A DNA stretch of 64,000 nucleotides from Ensifer sp. LCM 4579 (GCF_001854885.1 NZ_MDDV01000024.1:1-64000), one strand, 5' to 3'; positions 9,412 to 20,440 are shown, counted from the first letter of the stretch. The notes: generated by a model from the sequence alone, not told the origin. Program-made: numbers and translations.

Positions 9412-10071
9412 ATGGCCGAAGGCGCCTCCACTGCATCCGGCCGCCCAGCCGCCGTCATTCTCGCCGGCGGTCTGTCCACGCGCATGGGCACACCGAAGGC
9501 GAGCGTCAGCCTCGGCGGCCGCAGCATGCTCGCCCATGTCATCGCCCGGCTGACGCCGCAGGTCGCGAGCATCGCCGTCAATCTCAACGCCGAACCGGGC
9601 ATCGTGCTACCGAGCGATACGGCCGTGATCGCCGACACGATCCCGGACTTCGCCGGCCCGCTTGCCGGCGTGCTGGCGGCAATGCGCCACGTGGCAAAAG
9701 TCGCACCGGACGCGAGCCACGTCCTGACCGTGCCGATCGACACGCCCTTCTTTCCCGGCACGCTGGCGGCCGGGCTCCGGGATGCGGTCACGTCTGCCGG
9801 CGAGATCGCCGTTGCCTGGTCCCTCGGCGCGATGCATCCGCTCTTCGCGCTCTGGCCGCTCGGGCTTGCCGACGACCTGGACGCCTGGATCCGCACCGAC
9901 GAGAAGCGCCGCGTTCGCGCCTTCATCGCGCGCCATCCCTCGGTAGCGGTGGACTTCGCACCGATCGCCACGACGGCAGGACCGCTCGACCCGTTCTTCA
10001 ACATCAATACACCGCAACAGCTTCAGGAGGCGGAAGCATGGCTGGCGCTAATCAAGGATCCCGCGCAGTGA
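9412..10071 (+). CDS. mobA: Molybdenum cofactor guanylyltransferase MobA
   Basis: MobA transfers GMP from GTP to Mo-molybdopterin, giving the guanine dinucleotide form used by the DMSO-reductase family, including formate dehydrogenase. The 219-residue protein begins with the nucleotidyltransferase signature ILAGGLSTRMGTPKA and has the downstream metal- and nucleotide-binding DTIPDFAGPLAGVLAAM region. The ATG at 9412 has AGGAAA about 8 bases upstream. Its stop overlaps the mobB start, showing translational coupling. The formate dehydrogenase encoded 2.3 kb away is a likely client. Confidence 0.93.
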   Translation: MAEGASTASGRPAAVILAGGLSTRMGTPKASVSLGGRSMLAHVIARLTPQVASIAVNLNAEPGIVLPSDTAVIADTIPDFAGPLAGVLAAMRHVAKVAPDASHVLTVPIDTPFFPGTLAAGLRDAVTSAGEIAVAWSLGAMHPLFALWPLGLADDLDAWIRTDEKRRVRAFIARHPSVAVDFAPIATTAGPLDPFFNINTPQQLQEAEAWLALIKDPAQ

Positions 10072-10586
10072 ACGCACCCAGGATATTCGGCATCGCCGGC
10101 TGGAAGAACTCCGGCAAGACAGGTCTGATGGTCCGCCTCGTCAGCGAGATGACCCGGCGCGGCTATCGGGTGTCGACCGTCAAGCATGCCCACCACGATT
10201 TTGACATCGACAAGGTCGGCGCCGACAGCTACCGGCATCGCGAAGCGGGAGCGCATGAGGTGACGATCGTCTCCTCGACCCGCTTTGCCATCATGCATGA
10301 ATTGCGCGGCGCGCCAGAACCGAGCTTTGAGGAAATCCTGTCGCGGCTCGCCCCTTGCGATCTCGTCCTCATCGAGGGCTACAAGCGCGAACCGATACCG
10401 AAGATCGAGGCCCGCCGACTGGACTCGGCCAATCGCGAACCGCTGGCGCCAACCGACCCACACATCGTCGCCATCGCCGCCGACCACCTCGTCGCCGACA
10501 GCCCCCTGCCCGTCTTCGATCTCGACGACACGGCGGCGATCGCCGATTTCATCGAGCAAACCGCGGGCTACGCGGCTGAACGATAG
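10068..10586 (+). CDS. mobB: Molybdopterin-guanine dinucleotide adapter MobB
   Basis: MobB is a GTP-binding protein that assists MobA in making or delivering the bis-MGD cofactor. The P-loop GWKNSGKTGL lies close to the N-terminus, followed by the family's KHAHHDFDIDK and SYRHREAGA motifs and the later LIEGYKREPIPKIE. I place the start at the GTG at 10068, which overlaps the mobA stop and gives 172 residues. An upstream in-frame ATG at 10038 with a strong CAGGAGG would add ten residues and cannot be excluded. The gene converges on selD across a short hairpin. Confidence 0.92.
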   Translation: MNAPRIFGIAGWKNSGKTGLMVRLVSEMTRRGYRVSTVKHAHHDFDIDKVGADSYRHREAGAHEVTIVSSTRFAIMHELRGAPEPSFEEILSRLAPCDLVLIEGYKREPIPKIEARRLDSANREPLAPTDPHIVAIAADHLVADSPLPVFDLDDTAAIADFIEQTAGYAAER

Positions 10587-10641
10587 ACGCGCTGTCGTCA
10601 GCTTTCAAAGCTGCGAACGGGCTGAGCGGAATTGCAGTTTC

Positions 10642-10674
10642 CGTCGCCCACGAATTTAGCTTTGACGGGCGACG
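10642..10674. terminator. Bidirectional terminator candidate between mobB and selD
   Basis: CGTCGCCC at 10642-10649 and GGGCGACG at 10667-10674 form a perfect 8-bp inverted repeat in the spacer between the two convergent genes. The loop is 17 bases and no strong U-tract follows, so the role is inferred from position. Confidence 0.5.
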
Positions 10675-10678
10675 TTGC

Positions 10679-11740
10679 TCAGGCCGTGACACGCAGTCCC
10701 GGCTCGCCATCCTCGACCCGACCGATGATCCGCGCGGCCGGATAGCCTGCCTGAATGATGTCCCGGAGCAGTCCCTCCGCGCGCTCCGGTCGGCAGGAAA
10801 CGAGTAGGCCGCCGGAGGTCTGGGGGTCGGTCAGGATATGGCGCTGCCATAGCGGGAGGCTGTCGGGAACGAGGACGCTCTCGCCGTAGCTCGCCCAGTT
10901 GCGATGAGAGGCGCCGGTCACATATCCCGCTTGGGCGAGTTCGGCGCAGCGGGCAAAGAGGGCGATGTCACGCGATCTGACCGAGATCTGTTTATCCGAT
11001 CCCCGGGCCATCTCCAGCGCATGGCCGAGAATGCCGAAGCCGGTGACGTCGGTGACGGCGTGCACGTCGGGGCTGCCGGCAAGTCCGGCGCCCACGCGGT
11101 TGAGGAGCGTCGTCGACGCGATCAATTCGGCATAGGCATCCGGCGGCAATGCCCCCTTCTTGAAGGCCGCCGAATAGATTCCGACGCCGAGCGCCTTCGT
11201 GAGGATCAAGGCGTCGCCGGCTCGGGCGCTGCTGTTGCGCCGCAGGCTTGCGGGCCGGCATGTGCCGACCACCGCAAGGCCGTAAACGGGCTCCGGCGAG
11301 TCGATCGAGTGGCCGCCCGCAACCGGAATGCCGGCCTGCGCACAGATCGCGCCACCGCCTTTCAGGATTTCCCGAACCATTTCCGTCGGCATTTTTTCGA
11401 TAGGCATGCCGAGGATCGCTAGCGCCATGATCGGCCGTCCGCCCATGGCATAGATATCGGAGAGGGCGTTGGCCGCCGCGATCCTGCCGAAGTCGAAAGG
11501 ATCGTCGACCATCGGCATGAAGAAATCGGTGGTCGCTATGATGCAGGTCTCGTCATCGAGCTGCCAGACGGCGGCATCGTCACCCGTTTCGGTGCCGACG
11601 AGGAGCCGGGCGAATTGTCCGCCCACGGGTTGATCGACCAGCAATTGCTGCAGCACCGATGGCGCCAGCTTGCAGCCGCAGCCGCCGCCGTGGGCAAGCG
11701 CCGTCAGACGAAAGGGCGTTGTCGCAGTCGAATTATCCAT
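10679..11740 (-). CDS. selD: Selenide, water dikinase SelD
   Basis: SelD makes selenophosphate from selenide and ATP, the selenium donor for Sec-tRNA synthesis. The 353-residue protein has the catalytic loop [10 protein letters not shown] near residues 18-27, the ATP/metal region [20 protein letters not shown] and the [15 protein letters not shown] helix typical of the family. The catalytic position is cysteine, not selenocysteine, so SelD does not depend on its own product. It is transcribed opposite to the fdo-sel operon and converges on mobB. Together with selA, selB and selC it completes the Sec pathway within this window. Confidence 0.96.
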   Translation of the reverse strand: MDNSTATTPFRLTALAHGGGCGCKLAPSVLQQLLVDQPVGGQFARLLVGTETGDDAAVWQLDDETCIIATTDFFMPMVDDPFDFGRIAAANALSDIYAMGGRPIMALAILGMPIEKMPTEMVREILKGGGAICAQAGIPVAGGHSIDSPEPVYGLAVVGTCRPASLRRNSSARAGDALILTKALGVGIYSAAFKKGALPPDAYAELIASTTLLNRVGAGLAGSPDVHAVTDVTGFGILGHALEMARGSDKQISVRSRDIALFARCAELAQAGYVTGASHRNWASYGESVLVPDSLPLWQRHILTDPQTSGGLLVSCRPERAEGLLRDIIQAGYPAARIIGRVEDGEPGLRVTA

Positions 11741-11754
11741 GCCAGCCTCCCGCT

Positions 11755-11850
11755 AGCGCATTGGCCCGATAATCGTCCCGGATTTTCGGAGACGCGCAGG
11801 TTGAAAGAGTGACAGCGGCCCTTGCGCGTCTGAAAAGACGCGCGCCGCTT
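11755..11850. repeat. Rhizobial mosaic palindromic repeat (long form)
   Basis: This copy lies just upstream of selD and matches the element at 61655-61760 over nearly its whole length, including the lead-in GCGCAT-GGCCC-ATTTTCGGA and the GCGCGTCTGAAAAGACGCGC hairpin. In the stretch without genes from 11741 to 12398 I see this element, a second module at 12053, the fdoG promoter candidate and no coding frame. Confidence 0.75.
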
Positions 11851-12052
11851 TGGGCGAACTGGGCGGCGGGCCGACGACGTCTTGCCGACGGGGACGGCAA
11901 AGAAGCAAACGAGCCGGAAGCGGACGGGCATCAACCGCCGTCGTCGACGGCGCGGCGTCAACCCTATTCACAGTGCCCCGGGACCCGGGAGCGGCGTGCA
12001 AGCCCATCGATCAATTATGGTTGTTCGTGACCCGGGCGTCAATTTGCAACTG

Positions 12053-12122
12053 CTGCCTGTCACCTTGAACCGACTTCGATTCAAGCACCAAGACATGCAG
12101 CAGTTCGAACTGCTACAGCGCT
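12053..12122. repeat. Rhizobial mosaic repeat, TTGAA-CG/CG-TTCAA module
   Basis: This module has the inverted arms TTGAACCG and CGATTCAA followed by an ACATGCAG box. It matches the second half of the composite repeat at 57996-58102. A fragment of the same module recurs at about 12302-12318 just upstream of fdoG. Confidence 0.6.
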
Positions 12123-12203
12123 GAAATCCTCCCTCAAATCGCGCCATCCCGACGACGACGGCGATAACGACGGCGCACCCTGGCGTTTAACAAGTCATCC
12201 TTT

Positions 12204-12245
12204 CCGTTCTTATTAATTTGACAATAGAACGGAGACGGCTAAGAT
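12204..12245 (+). promoter_or_regulatory. Candidate fdo operon promoter with palindrome
   Basis: A TTGACA hexamer at 12218-12223 is followed after 16 bases by TAAGAT at 12240-12245, a good sigma-70-type promoter. The -35 box lies inside an inverted repeat, CCGTTCT at 12204-12210 and AGAACGG at 12226-12232, which could be an operator. The fdoG start is about 150 bases downstream. No experimental start site is known to me. Confidence 0.5.
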
Positions 12246-12398
12246 TTTAATTTCAAAGGCTGAGTTTGCATTGCAGCGCCGCGCGTCACACGTCTCCTGA
12301 GGTCGAGGTCGTCAAAGGGAGACATGCGGCAGCGGCGCATCGTAGTTGTTCCGGCACGCCCGGTTCGGCAAAGCCGGATTCAGGGGAGGTGTCATGCA

Positions 12399-15300
12399 AT
12401 GAACATGGAACTCTCGCGGCGCCAGTTTCTCGGCGCAGCCGGTGCCGGAGTGGCGGCGACGGCGCTTGGTGCTTTTGGCTTTGGTGAAATCGAGGCGGCG
12501 CATGCCGAGGCAATCCGCGCCTTCAAGCTCGTGAACACCACCGAAACCCGCAACACATGTCCCTATTGTTCCGTCGCATGCGGCGTCATCCTCTATTCGA
12601 GGGGTGACCTGAAGAAGGGCGAGCAGGCGGAGATCATGCACATCGAGGGTGACACCGATCACCCGACGAACCGCGGCACGCTCTGTCCGAAGGGCGCTGC
12701 GCTGCTCGATTTCGTCAAGTCCGACACCCGCCTCAGATATCCGATGATCCGCAAGCCCGGTTCGGACAAGTTCGAGCGGGTCGGTTGGGATGAGGCGCTC
12801 GACCGGGTCGTCCGGCTGATGAAGGACGACCGCGACGCCAATTTCGTCGAGAAGAACGACGCCGGCCAAACGGTGAACCGGTGGCTGACGACGGGATTCC
12901 TGGCGGCCTCGGCGACGACGAACGAAACGGCGTGGGAGACCTACAAGGTCGTTCGCAGCACCGGGATGCTCGCCTTCGACAACCAAGCGCGTGTCTGACA
13001 CGGCCCTACGGTAGCCAGTTTGGCTCCAACTTTCGGCCGCGGCGCAATGACCAACTCCTGGACGGACATCAAGAACACCGACCTCGTGATCATCATGGGC
13101 GGTAACGCCGCCGAGGCGCATCCGTGCGGCTTCAAATGGGTGACCGAGGCAAAAGCCAATCGCGGCGCCAGGCTGATCGTCGTCGATCCGCGCTTCACCC
13201 GCTCCGCATCGGTGGCCGATGTTTACGCGCCTATCCGTCAGGGCACCGACATCGCCTTCCTGCTCGGCGTCATCAACCACTGCATCAACAACGACAAGGT
13301 CCAGTGGGACTATGTCAAGGCGTTCACCAATGCCAGCTTCATCGTCAGGGACGGCTTTGGGTATAAAGACGGGCTCTTCACCGGTTATGACGAGGCAAAA
13401 CGCGATTACGATAAGACGAGCTGGGACTATGTCATCGCCCCCGACGCCTTTGCGGCGGTAGACGAAACGCTGACGAATCCGCGCTGCGTCTGGAACCTGT
13501 TGAAAGAGCACGTCTCCGTCTACACGCCGGAGATGGTGGAGCGGATCTGCGGCACGCCGAAGGACACGTTCCTGAAAGTGACAGAAATGATCGCCGAGTG
13601 TTCGTCGCCGACCAAGGTGATGACCTCGATGTATGCGCTCGGCTGGACGCAGCATTCGAAGGGGTCGCAGAATATCCGCGCCATGGCGATGCTGCAGTTG
13701 ATCCTCGGCAATATCGGCATGCGCGGCGGCGGCATGAATGCGTTGCGCGGGCACTCGAACATCCAGGGTCTCACCGATGTCGGGCTGATGTCGAACCTGA
13801 TCCCCGGCTACCTCACGATACCGAAGGACCAGGAAGTCGATCTCGAGACCTACATGTCGACGCGCGGCTTCAAGCCGCTCCGGCCCAACCAGACGAGCTA
13901 CTGGCAGAACTACAGGAAGTTCTTCGTTAGTTTCCAGAAAGCGATGTGGGGTTCGGCGGCGACGCCGGAAAACGACTTCGCCTATGACTGGCTGCCGAAG
14001 CTCGACGTCTCCGGCTACGACGTTCTCCGCATCTTCGAGCTTATGCACGAGGGCAAGGTCAACGGATACATGTGCCAGGGCTTTAATCCGCTGCTGGCGG
14101 CCCCGAACCGGAAGAAGCTGACCGACGCGCTGTCGAAGCTCAAATTCCTCGTCACCATGGATCCGCTCGACACCGAGACGGCGCGGTTCTGGGAGAACCA
14201 TGGCGAGTTCAACGATGTCGATCCGTCGCAGATCCAGACGGAGGTCATCCAGTTGCCCTCCACCTGCTTCGCCGAGGACGAAGGCTCGCTCACCAATTCC
14301 GGCCGCTGGCTGCAATGGCACTGGGCCGGCGGCACGCCTCCCGGAGAAGCGAAGAACGACAATTGGATCATGGCCCAGATCCATGTGCGTCTGAAGGAAC
14401 TCTACCGCAAGGAAGGAGGAGCCTTCCCCGACCCGATCGTCAACCTCGACTGGGCCTATGCGGATGCGGGCGCACCGACCGCAGAAGAGCTTGCCAAGGA
14501 GGTCAATGGCAAGGCGCTTGCCACCGTCTACGACGCCGCAGATCCGACCAAGGTCGTGGCCGAGGCCGGAAAGCTCCTACCGAGCTTTGCGGCGCTGCGT
14601 GACGACGGCTCGACCACGAGCGGCTGCTGGATCTATTCCGGCTGCTTCAACGAGAACGGCAACAACATGGCCCGGCGCGACACGACGGACCCGGACGAGA
14701 CCGGCGCCTATCCGAAGTGGGCATTCTCCTGGCCGCTCAACCGCCGCATCCTCTACAACAGGGCCTCGGCGGATCTGAACGGCAAGCCCTGGGACCCAGA
14801 TCGCAAGCTGATCGAATGGGACGGCACGAAATGGACCGGCTATGACGTGCCCGATATCGCGCCGACGGCAAAGCCGGGTGAGGTCGGGCCTTTCATCATG
14901 AACCCGGAAGGCGTTTCGCGTCTCTTCACCCGAGGAATGATGCGCGACGGTCCCTTCCCGGCGCATTACGAGCCGTTCGAATCGCCGCTCAGCAATCTCG
15001 TTGCCCCGAATGTGCGCGGCAACCCGGCGGCGCGCGTGTTTGAAGGCGATTTCAAGCAGTTCGCCGAACCGGCCTCGGAGGAATTCCCCTATGCGGCGAC
15101 GTCCTACCGCCTGACGGAGCACTTCCACTATTGGACCAAGCATTGCCGGACGAATGCGGTGCTGCAGCCGGAATTCTTCGTCGAGATTTCCGAACAGCTC
15201 GCGTCGGAGAAAGGCATCGCCGCAGGCGGCTGGGTGCGTGTCTGGTCCAAGCGCGGAGAGGTCCGCGCCAAGGCCGTCGTTACCAAGCGGATCAAGCCGC

Positions 15301-15485
15301 TGATCTGCGACGGTAAACCGGTCCATGTTGTCGGCATACCGTTGCACTGGGGCTTCACCGGAGTGGCAAAGAAGGGCTTCGGCCCGAATTCGCTGACGCC
15401 CTATGTCGGCGACGCCAATATCGAGACGCCGGAATACAAGGCGTTCCTGGTCAATATCGAGCCCGTTGCCGGGCCGGCGGCTTGA
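12399..15485 (+). CDS. fdoG: Formate dehydrogenase alpha subunit, selenocysteine-containing
   Basis: This is the catalytic subunit of a membrane-bound, periplasm-facing formate dehydrogenase (FdnG/FdoG type), which oxidises formate at a Mo- or W-bis-MGD centre. The protein has 1028 residues if UGA at 12996 is read as selenocysteine (residue 200, in the context ARV[13 protein letters not shown]). The frame is otherwise open from 12399 to 15485. A Tat signal is visible ([10 protein letters not shown]), as is the N-terminal 4Fe-4S motif starting [11 protein letters not shown]. The start ATG has AGGGGAGGT 8 bases upstream. A hairpin right after the UGA matches bacterial SECIS elements. The length fits the E. 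coli family. Reading the gene as a pseudogene would be wrong. Confidence 0.96.
12996..13027 (+). promoter_or_regulatory. UGA selenocysteine codon and SECIS hairpin
   Basis: The UGA at 12996-12998 is followed 11 bases later by GGTAGCCAGTTTGGCTCC (13010-13027). It folds into a short stem (AGCCA/TGGCT) with a G-U-containing tip and an unpaired U between the stem and a lower GG/CC pair. Those are the SelB-recognised features of the E. coli fdnG and fdhF elements as I recall them. This is what licenses Sec insertion here. Confidence 0.85.
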
Positions 15486-15498
15486 GGAGGCAGACACC

Positions 15499-16440
15499 AT
15501 GTTCCCGCCTGTCCCAAACCCCACCACCGGCCCTCAAACCTCGAAGTTCGGCGAGAAGGATCTGATCCGGCGGTCGGCGTCGACCATAACGCCGCCGGCC
15601 GAGCGGCAGACCGAGGTGGCCAAGCTCATCGACGTCTCGAAATGCATCGGCTGCAAGGCCTGCCAGGCGGCCTGCATCGAATGGAACGATACCCATCCGG
15701 AGCTCGAGAGCAATACGGGCATCTATGAGAATCCGCACGATCTGACGCCCGACATGTTCACGCTGATGCGATTCACCGAATGGGAGAACCCGGAGACGAA
15801 CAATCTCGAATGGCTGATCCGCAAGGACGGCTGCATGCATTGCGAGGACCCGGGCTGTCTCAAGGCATGCCCTGCCCCGGGCGCCATCGTGCAATATTCG
15901 AACGGCATCGTGGATTTCGTGCACGAGAACTGCATAGGCTGCGGCTATTGCATAAAGGGTTGTCCGTTCAATATCCCGCGCATTTCCAAGGTCGACCACA
16001 CCGCCTATAAATGCACGCTCTGCTCCGACCGCATCGCCGTCGGCCAGGGGCCGGCCTGCGCCAAGGCCTGCCCGACGCAAGCTATCGTCTACGGCACCAA
16101 GGATGAGATGAAGAAGCATGCGGAGGGACGGATTGCCGACCTGAAGTCCCGCGGCTTCGAGAAGGCGGGACTTTACGATCCGCCGGGCGTCGGCGGCACG
16201 CACGTCATGTATGTGCTGCACCATGCCGACCAGCCGGAGATCTACGCCGGGCTGCCCAACAATCCGAGGATCAGCCCGGTCGTCGAGGCCTGGAAGGGTG
16301 TCACCAAATATGCCGGGCTTGCCGTCATGGGCGTCGCGGCGGTGACCGGCTTCCTCCACTACATGGTCAACGGCCCCAACCGGGTCTCCGAGGAGGATGA
16401 AGAGGCCGCTGAAAGGCTGACGGGAGATCGTTCCTCATGA
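15499..16440 (+). CDS. fdoH: Formate dehydrogenase iron-sulfur (beta) subunit
   Basis: FdoH carries electrons from the catalytic subunit to the membrane cytochrome through four 4Fe-4S clusters. The 313-residue protein shows four cysteine groups in order: [35 protein letters not shown], and CTLCSDR with PACAKAC. A single C-terminal membrane helix (about residues 267-286, [18 protein letters not shown]) anchors it. I chose the ATG at 15499 because GAGGAGG precedes it; longer frames overlap fdoG. Its stop overlaps the fdoI start by four bases. It depends on fdoG for export through the Tat system, as it has no signal of its own. Confidence 0.95.
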   Translation: MFPPVPNPTTGPQTSKFGEKDLIRRSASTITPPAERQTEVAKLIDVSKCIGCKACQAACIEWNDTHPELESNTGIYENPHDLTPDMFTLMRFTEWENPETNNLEWLIRKDGCMHCEDPGCLKACPAPGAIVQYSNGIVDFVHENCIGCGYCIKGCPFNIPRISKVDHTAYKCTLCSDRIAVGQGPACAKACPTQAIVYGTKDEMKKHAEGRIADLKSRGFEKAGLYDPPGVGGTHVMYVLHHADQPEIYAGLPNNPRISPVVEAWKGVTKYAGLAVMGVAAVTGFLHYMVNGPNRVSEEDEEAAERLTGDRSS

Positions 16441-17153
16441 GCACGGACACGGAATACGACGTCGAGAAGGGTGACCAGGTTCACCCCGGCAAGCCTGTAA
16501 CGGTCGATCGCTATACCGGGGCCGCTCGGATCAACCACTGGATCACGGCGACGAGCCTCGTGCTGCTCGCCCTCTCCGGCCTGTCCATGTTCCACCCGCG
16601 GCTCTTCTTCCTTTCGGCGCTGTTCGGCGGCGGTCAATGGACGCGCTTCATTCACCCCTGGATCGGCGTCGTGCTGTTCTTCAGTTTCCTCGGTCTCTTC
16701 CTGCGTTTCTGGAGAGCCAACCTGTGGAGGCGGGAAGACGGCGCCTGGCTTGCGCGCGCGCGCGATGTCGTGACCGCCCACGACGAACGCCTGCCGGAAG
16801 TCGGCAGGTACAATGCGGGACAGAAGCTCGTCTTCTGGTCCATGTCGATCCTGATCATCGTGCTGATAACCACCGGGATCATCATCTGGGATCAGTATTT
16901 CGCCGCGTACACCACGATCGAGCAGAAGCGATGGGCGCTTCTCGTGCATTCAATCGCCGCCATCCTGGCGATCAGCGTCTGGATCGTCCATGTCTATGCA
17001 GCGATCTGGGTAAAGGGTACGATACGAGGGATGGTACGCGGTTCGGTGACCGGCGGCTGGGCGTGGCGGTATCACCGCAAATGGCTGCGCGAGTTGGTCG
17101 CCAGACCGCCCGCGGGACCGACGGAAGACCAGAAGAAGACTGCGGCCGAGTAG
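16437..17153 (+). CDS. fdoI: Formate dehydrogenase cytochrome b556 (gamma) subunit
   Basis: FdoI is the di-haem b membrane subunit that passes electrons from formate to the quinone pool. The 238-residue protein has four hydrophobic helices with the histidines expected for haem binding, including the N-terminal [17 protein letters not shown] helix and the later [20 protein letters not shown] helix. The ATGA overlap with fdoH indicates coupled translation. The N- and C-terminal tails are charged and face the cytoplasm. It completes the three-subunit respiratory enzyme. Confidence 0.94.
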   Translation: MSTDTEYDVEKGDQVHPGKPVTVDRYTGAARINHWITATSLVLLALSGLSMFHPRLFFLSALFGGGQWTRFIHPWIGVVLFFSFLGLFLRFWRANLWRREDGAWLARARDVVTAHDERLPEVGRYNAGQKLVFWSMSILIIVLITTGIIIWDQYFAAYTTIEQKRWALLVHSIAAILAISVWIVHVYAAIWVKGTIRGMVRGSVTGGWAWRYHRKWLRELVARPPAGPTEDQKKTAAE

Positions 17154-17248
17154 AGCGGGATGGGAAGAATTGGGTTTTTGCCCGCATCCCGCACCAGCTA
17201 TGAGAATGGGTTCGTATCACGTGACCCGTGCGGTTCGTGAGGAGCGTG

Positions 17249-18166
17249 ATGAAACGCAAAGGCCCTGTCGAGTCGGATCCCACCGCGATCGGAGAGGTTT
17301 CCACGCCGCCCTTTGCGCACCTCCCCGATCCCGCTTCGCTCTTCTCCATGCGGGCCATGCGCCTGCGGCAATTGGCCGAAGCAAGCGACCTAGCCCCCTA
17401 TCTCCTTTTCCTTGCCGGATTGGCGGACGCCCAGCAGCACCTCCAGTCGGACCTTCCCCCTCCCGAGAGGCCCGATCCCGCGGCGACGCTGCGCGCACGC
17501 GAATTCGAAATGCCGCCGCTCCACCGCAACGGCATGGAGGGCAACGAGACGGTCCATGCCATTTTCGACCGTCTGTTCGCCGCCGCTGATGCGATCGACA
17601 AGCCGCAGGCCGCCGCAACGGCCCTCGCGCGCGTCGCCGGCGCCGATCGGAAAACACGTCTTGCAATGGCCGATACCGTGCTTTCCGGTGCCCTGCCCGC
17701 CGACGCCATCGCCGAGCATATTTACGTCTGGGCAGCGCTTCAGGTGTATTTCGCCCGGCTCGCCTCGGTTATCGATGCGGGAACGCTGACGCCGGTCGCC
17801 GACGGCATATGCCCGGTGTGCGGCGGCAGGCCGGTCTCGTCCATGGTGGTCGGCTGGCCGGGCTCGCATGGCGCACGCTTCTGCTGCTGCTCGCTTTGCT
17901 CGACGCTCTGGCACTATGTTCGCATCAAATGCGTGCTTTGCGGCTCGACGAAGGGGATCGGCTACCGGGAGATCGAGAGCCACGGCGGCTTCGTCAAGGC
18001 CGAGACCTGCGACGAATGCCATGGATGGACGAAGATTTTCTATCAGAACAAGGCGCCGGCGGTTGAGCCCATTGCCGACGATGTCGCCAGCCTCGGCCTC
18101 GACCTGCTGATGCGCGAAGGGCCCTATCGTCGCGGCGGGTTCGCGCCGCTTCTGGCCGGTTTCTAA
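17249..18166 (+). CDS. fdhE: Formate dehydrogenase accessory protein FdhE
   Basis: FdhE is a cytosolic rubredoxin-like protein needed to activate or redox-check formate dehydrogenase before Tat export. The protein, about 305 residues, has paired cysteines that form two zinc/iron ribbons: [20 protein letters not shown] and CDECHGW. The N-terminal half is helical. I use the ATG at 17249, close behind GAGGAG. A GTG at 17246 or at 17228 would also be in frame. The 75-base gap after fdoI has no terminator, so it belongs to the same operon. Confidence 0.93.
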   Translation: MKRKGPVESDPTAIGEVSTPPFAHLPDPASLFSMRAMRLRQLAEASDLAPYLLFLAGLADAQQHLQSDLPPPERPDPAATLRAREFEMPPLHRNGMEGNETVHAIFDRLFAAADAIDKPQAAATALARVAGADRKTRLAMADTVLSGALPADAIAEHIYVWAALQVYFARLASVIDAGTLTPVADGICPVCGGRPVSSMVVGWPGSHGARFCCCSLCSTLWHYVRIKCVLCGSTKGIGYREIESHGGFVKAETCDECHGWTKIFYQNKAPAVEPIADDVASLGLDLLMREGPYRRGGFAPLLAGF

Positions 18167-18210
18167 ATGCATGTCGCCCAAAAGTGTGCAGCGGTTTCGG
18201 GAGGGCTTTA

Positions 18211-19635
18211 ATGGACGCCAATGTCAGGTTGCGTGACATCCCCTCGGTGGACGAACTTTTAAGATCGGCCGGCGTCGCGGACGCGATCGAACGTTTTGGG
18301 CGGCCGGTTGTTGCCGCAGCCTTGCGGCGCGTCCTGACCTCGATCCGCGACGCGGTGCGGGAAGGCGCGGACGTTCCCTCCCCGGCCGCCATCGCGGCTG
18401 CCGCCGTCGCGGCGATCGAGGCGAACGAGCAATCGACGCTTCGCCCTCTCTTCAATCTGACGGGAACCGTGCTCCACACCAATCTCGGCCGGGCTTTGCT
18501 GGCAGAAACGGCGATCGATGCCGCGATGGCCGCGATGCGCCAAGCGGTCGCGCTCGAATTCGACCTTGCGAGCGGCAAGCGCGGCGAAAGGGACGATCAC
18601 CTGCGCGCACTCATCTTGGAGCTGACCGGCGCGGAAGATGCGACCATCGTCAACAACAATGCCGCTGCGGTGCTTTTGGTGCTGAACAGTCTGGCCTCCG
18701 GGCGGGAGGCGATCGTCTCGCGCGGTGAGCTCATCGAGATCGGCGGGGCGTTCCGCATGCCGGACATCATGCTGCGCGCCGGCGTCCGCCTCGTCGAGGT
18801 CGGCACCACCAACCGCACCCATGCCCGGGACTACCGGGACGCCATCGGCCCCGATACGGGCCTGATCCTGAAGGTCCATACCTCGAACTATCGCATCGAA
18901 GGCTTTACGAAAGAGGTCGGCGCGCGCGACCTGGCGGCGATCGCCCGCGACAAGTCCGTGCCGCTCGTCAACGACCTCGGTTCGGGCACACTTACCGATC
19001 TCGAGCGCTTCGGGCTTGCGCACGAACCGACGGTTAGCGAGGCGATCAGCGAGGGCGCCGATATCGTCACCTTTTCCGGCGACAAACTGCTCGGCGGACC
19101 GCAAGCCGGCTTCATCGTCGGACAGAGGTCAATGATCGAGAAGATCAACAAGAATCCGATGAAGCGGGCGCTCAGGGTCGACAAGATCCGCCTTGCGGCG
19201 CTGGAAGCGACGCTCAGGCTCTATCGCGACCCGGACCGGCTCACTGAACGCCTGCCGACGATGCGGCTGCTCGCCCGTCCGCAGACCGAGATCAATGCGC
19301 AGGCTGCGCGGCTGGCTCCCTTGGTCGAGCGGGCGACAAGGGGAGCGTTCGCCGTGTCGGTCGTTGCCTGCGAGAGCCAGATCGGCTCCGGCGCCCTGCC
19401 GCTCGCCACCGTGCCAAGTGCGGGGCTGGCGCTGGTGCCGCCTTCGGGCAGCGGCCGCGTGCTCGCCGACCTGGCGGCGGCGCTCAGGCGCCTGCCGACA
19501 CCGGTCATCGGCCGCATCGAGCGAGGGTCGCTGATACTGGATCTGCGCTGCCTCGAGGACGAGGAAGGTTTCATTTCCAATCTCGCGCATTTCGCCATGG
19601 CCTGCGAAGGAGGTGCCTATGGCGAGCCTGCTTAG
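18211..19635 (+). CDS. selA: L-seryl-tRNA(Sec) selenium transferase SelA
   Basis: SelA is the PLP-dependent enzyme that converts Ser-tRNA(Sec) to Sec-tRNA(Sec) using selenophosphate from SelD. The 474-residue protein has an N-terminal tRNA-binding helical domain, the [18 protein letters not shown] segment, the [15 protein letters not shown] cofactor region, and the lysine of [12 protein letters not shown] that forms the Schiff base. The start ATG at 18211 has GGGAGGG about 6 bases upstream. The 44-base gap after fdhE and the overlap with the next gene place it inside the operon. Confidence 0.97.
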   Translation: MDANVRLRDIPSVDELLRSAGVADAIERFGRPVVAAALRRVLTSIRDAVREGADVPSPAAIAAAAVAAIEANEQSTLRPLFNLTGTVLHTNLGRALLAETAIDAAMAAMRQAVALEFDLASGKRGERDDHLRALILELTGAEDATIVNNNAAAVLLVLNSLASGREAIVSRGELIEIGGAFRMPDIMLRAGVRLVEVGTTNRTHARDYRDAIGPDTGLILKVHTSNYRIEGFTKEVGARDLAAIARDKSVPLVNDLGSGTLTDLERFGLAHEPTVSEAISEGADIVTFSGDKLLGGPQAGFIVGQRSMIEKINKNPMKRALRVDKIRLAALEATLRLYRDPDRLTERLPTMRLLARPQTEINAQAARLAPLVERATRGAFAVSVVACESQIGSGALPLATVPSAGLALVPPSGSGRVLADLAAALRRLPTPVIGRIERGSLILDLRCLEDEEGFISNLAHFAMACEGGAYGEPA

Positions 19636-20440
19636 CCGCTTCAGGCGCAAGCCGGTCGATACCGACGCCTCCCGCATGACCGATGCGCTCGCCGCCGCAC
19701 GGAGAGGCGAATACGCGGTTGCGCTCGCGATCTGGGAGCCTTTGGCGCGGGCCGGACACGCCCGCGCCCAGAACAACATCGGCGCATGCTTTGCCGGCGG
19801 ACTGGGCGTCATCCGGGACGACAATCTCGCCTATCGCTGGCTGAGCCTCGCCGCCGAGGCCGGCGATCCGGTCGGCCAGCGCAATCTCGCGACGCTTCTC
19901 TTCAAGCGCGAGAGCATAGAGCCGGACTACGAACGGGCGGCCTCCCTTTACCGCAAGGCTGCCGAACAGGGTGACGCCGAGGCCCAGGACATGCTGAGCT
20001 GGATGCTGCTCGAGGGCGATCTCATCGAGCCGGACTTTGCGGAAGCGCGCCGCTGGGCGCTCGCCGCCGCGAAGAACGGTTCCGCCGCCTCGATGACGCG
20101 GCTCGGCATGCTCTATCACAATGCCATCGGCGTCGCGCGCGATCCATTCGAAGCGGTTTACTGGTGGCAGCGGGGCGCATATGCCGGCGATGCCGACGGA
20201 CAGGCGATGCTGGGCGCCGCCTATCATCTCGGGAGCGGCATCGCCCGTGATCCGGTCGAAGCCTTCGCCTGGCTGACAAGGGCGCGCGCAGGCGGCAGCG
20301 CGCTGGCAGCAACCTTCTTCGACGCCGTGCGCGCGAGCCTCGATGCGGGCGAGTTGCAGGAGGCCGAGCGCCGCGCCGCGCTGCCCCTTTCCCAGACGGA
20401 CGCGCCCCTTCAACGCATGAACAAGGGGGATGAACGGTGA
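19619..20440 (+). CDS. Sel1-repeat (SLR) protein between selA and selB
   Basis: This 273-residue protein is built almost entirely of Sel1-like helical repeats. At least five are visible, for example around [39 protein letters not shown] and [19 protein letters not shown]. Such repeats mediate protein-protein contacts. It has no signal peptide. The start overlaps the end of selA by 17 bases (GAAGGAGG lies inside selA) and its stop overlaps the selB start, so the three are translationally linked. A protein of this type in this place is, as I recall, also present in the Sinorhizobium meliloti fdo-sel cluster. Its role is unknown; a scaffold for Sec machinery or FDH assembly is only a guess. Confidence 0.85.
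   Translation: MASLLSRFRRKPVDTDASRMTDALAAARRGEYAVALAIWEPLARAGHARAQNNIGACFAGGLGVIRDDNLAYRWLSLAAEAGDPVGQRNLATLLFKRESIEPDYERAASLYRKAAEQGDAEAQDMLSWMLLEGDLIEPDFAEARRWALAAAKNGSAASMTRLGMLYHNAIGVARDPFEAVYWWQRGAYAGDADGQAMLGAAYHLGSGIARDPVEAFAWLTRARAGGSALAATFFDAVRASLDAGELQEAERRAALPLSQTDAPLQRMNKGDER

Noticed and set aside
9264-10586. A 440-residue frame covering mobB and the region before it
   Set aside because: Only the C-terminal part from about 10068 matches MobB; the rest overlaps the end of the EamA gene and mobA in a different frame.
12399-12998. Formate dehydrogenase gene broken by a stop codon
   Set aside because: The UGA lies in the conserved ARV-Sec-HGP context, the frame continues, and selA, selB, selC and selD are all nearby. 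It is a selenocysteine codon, not a pseudogene.
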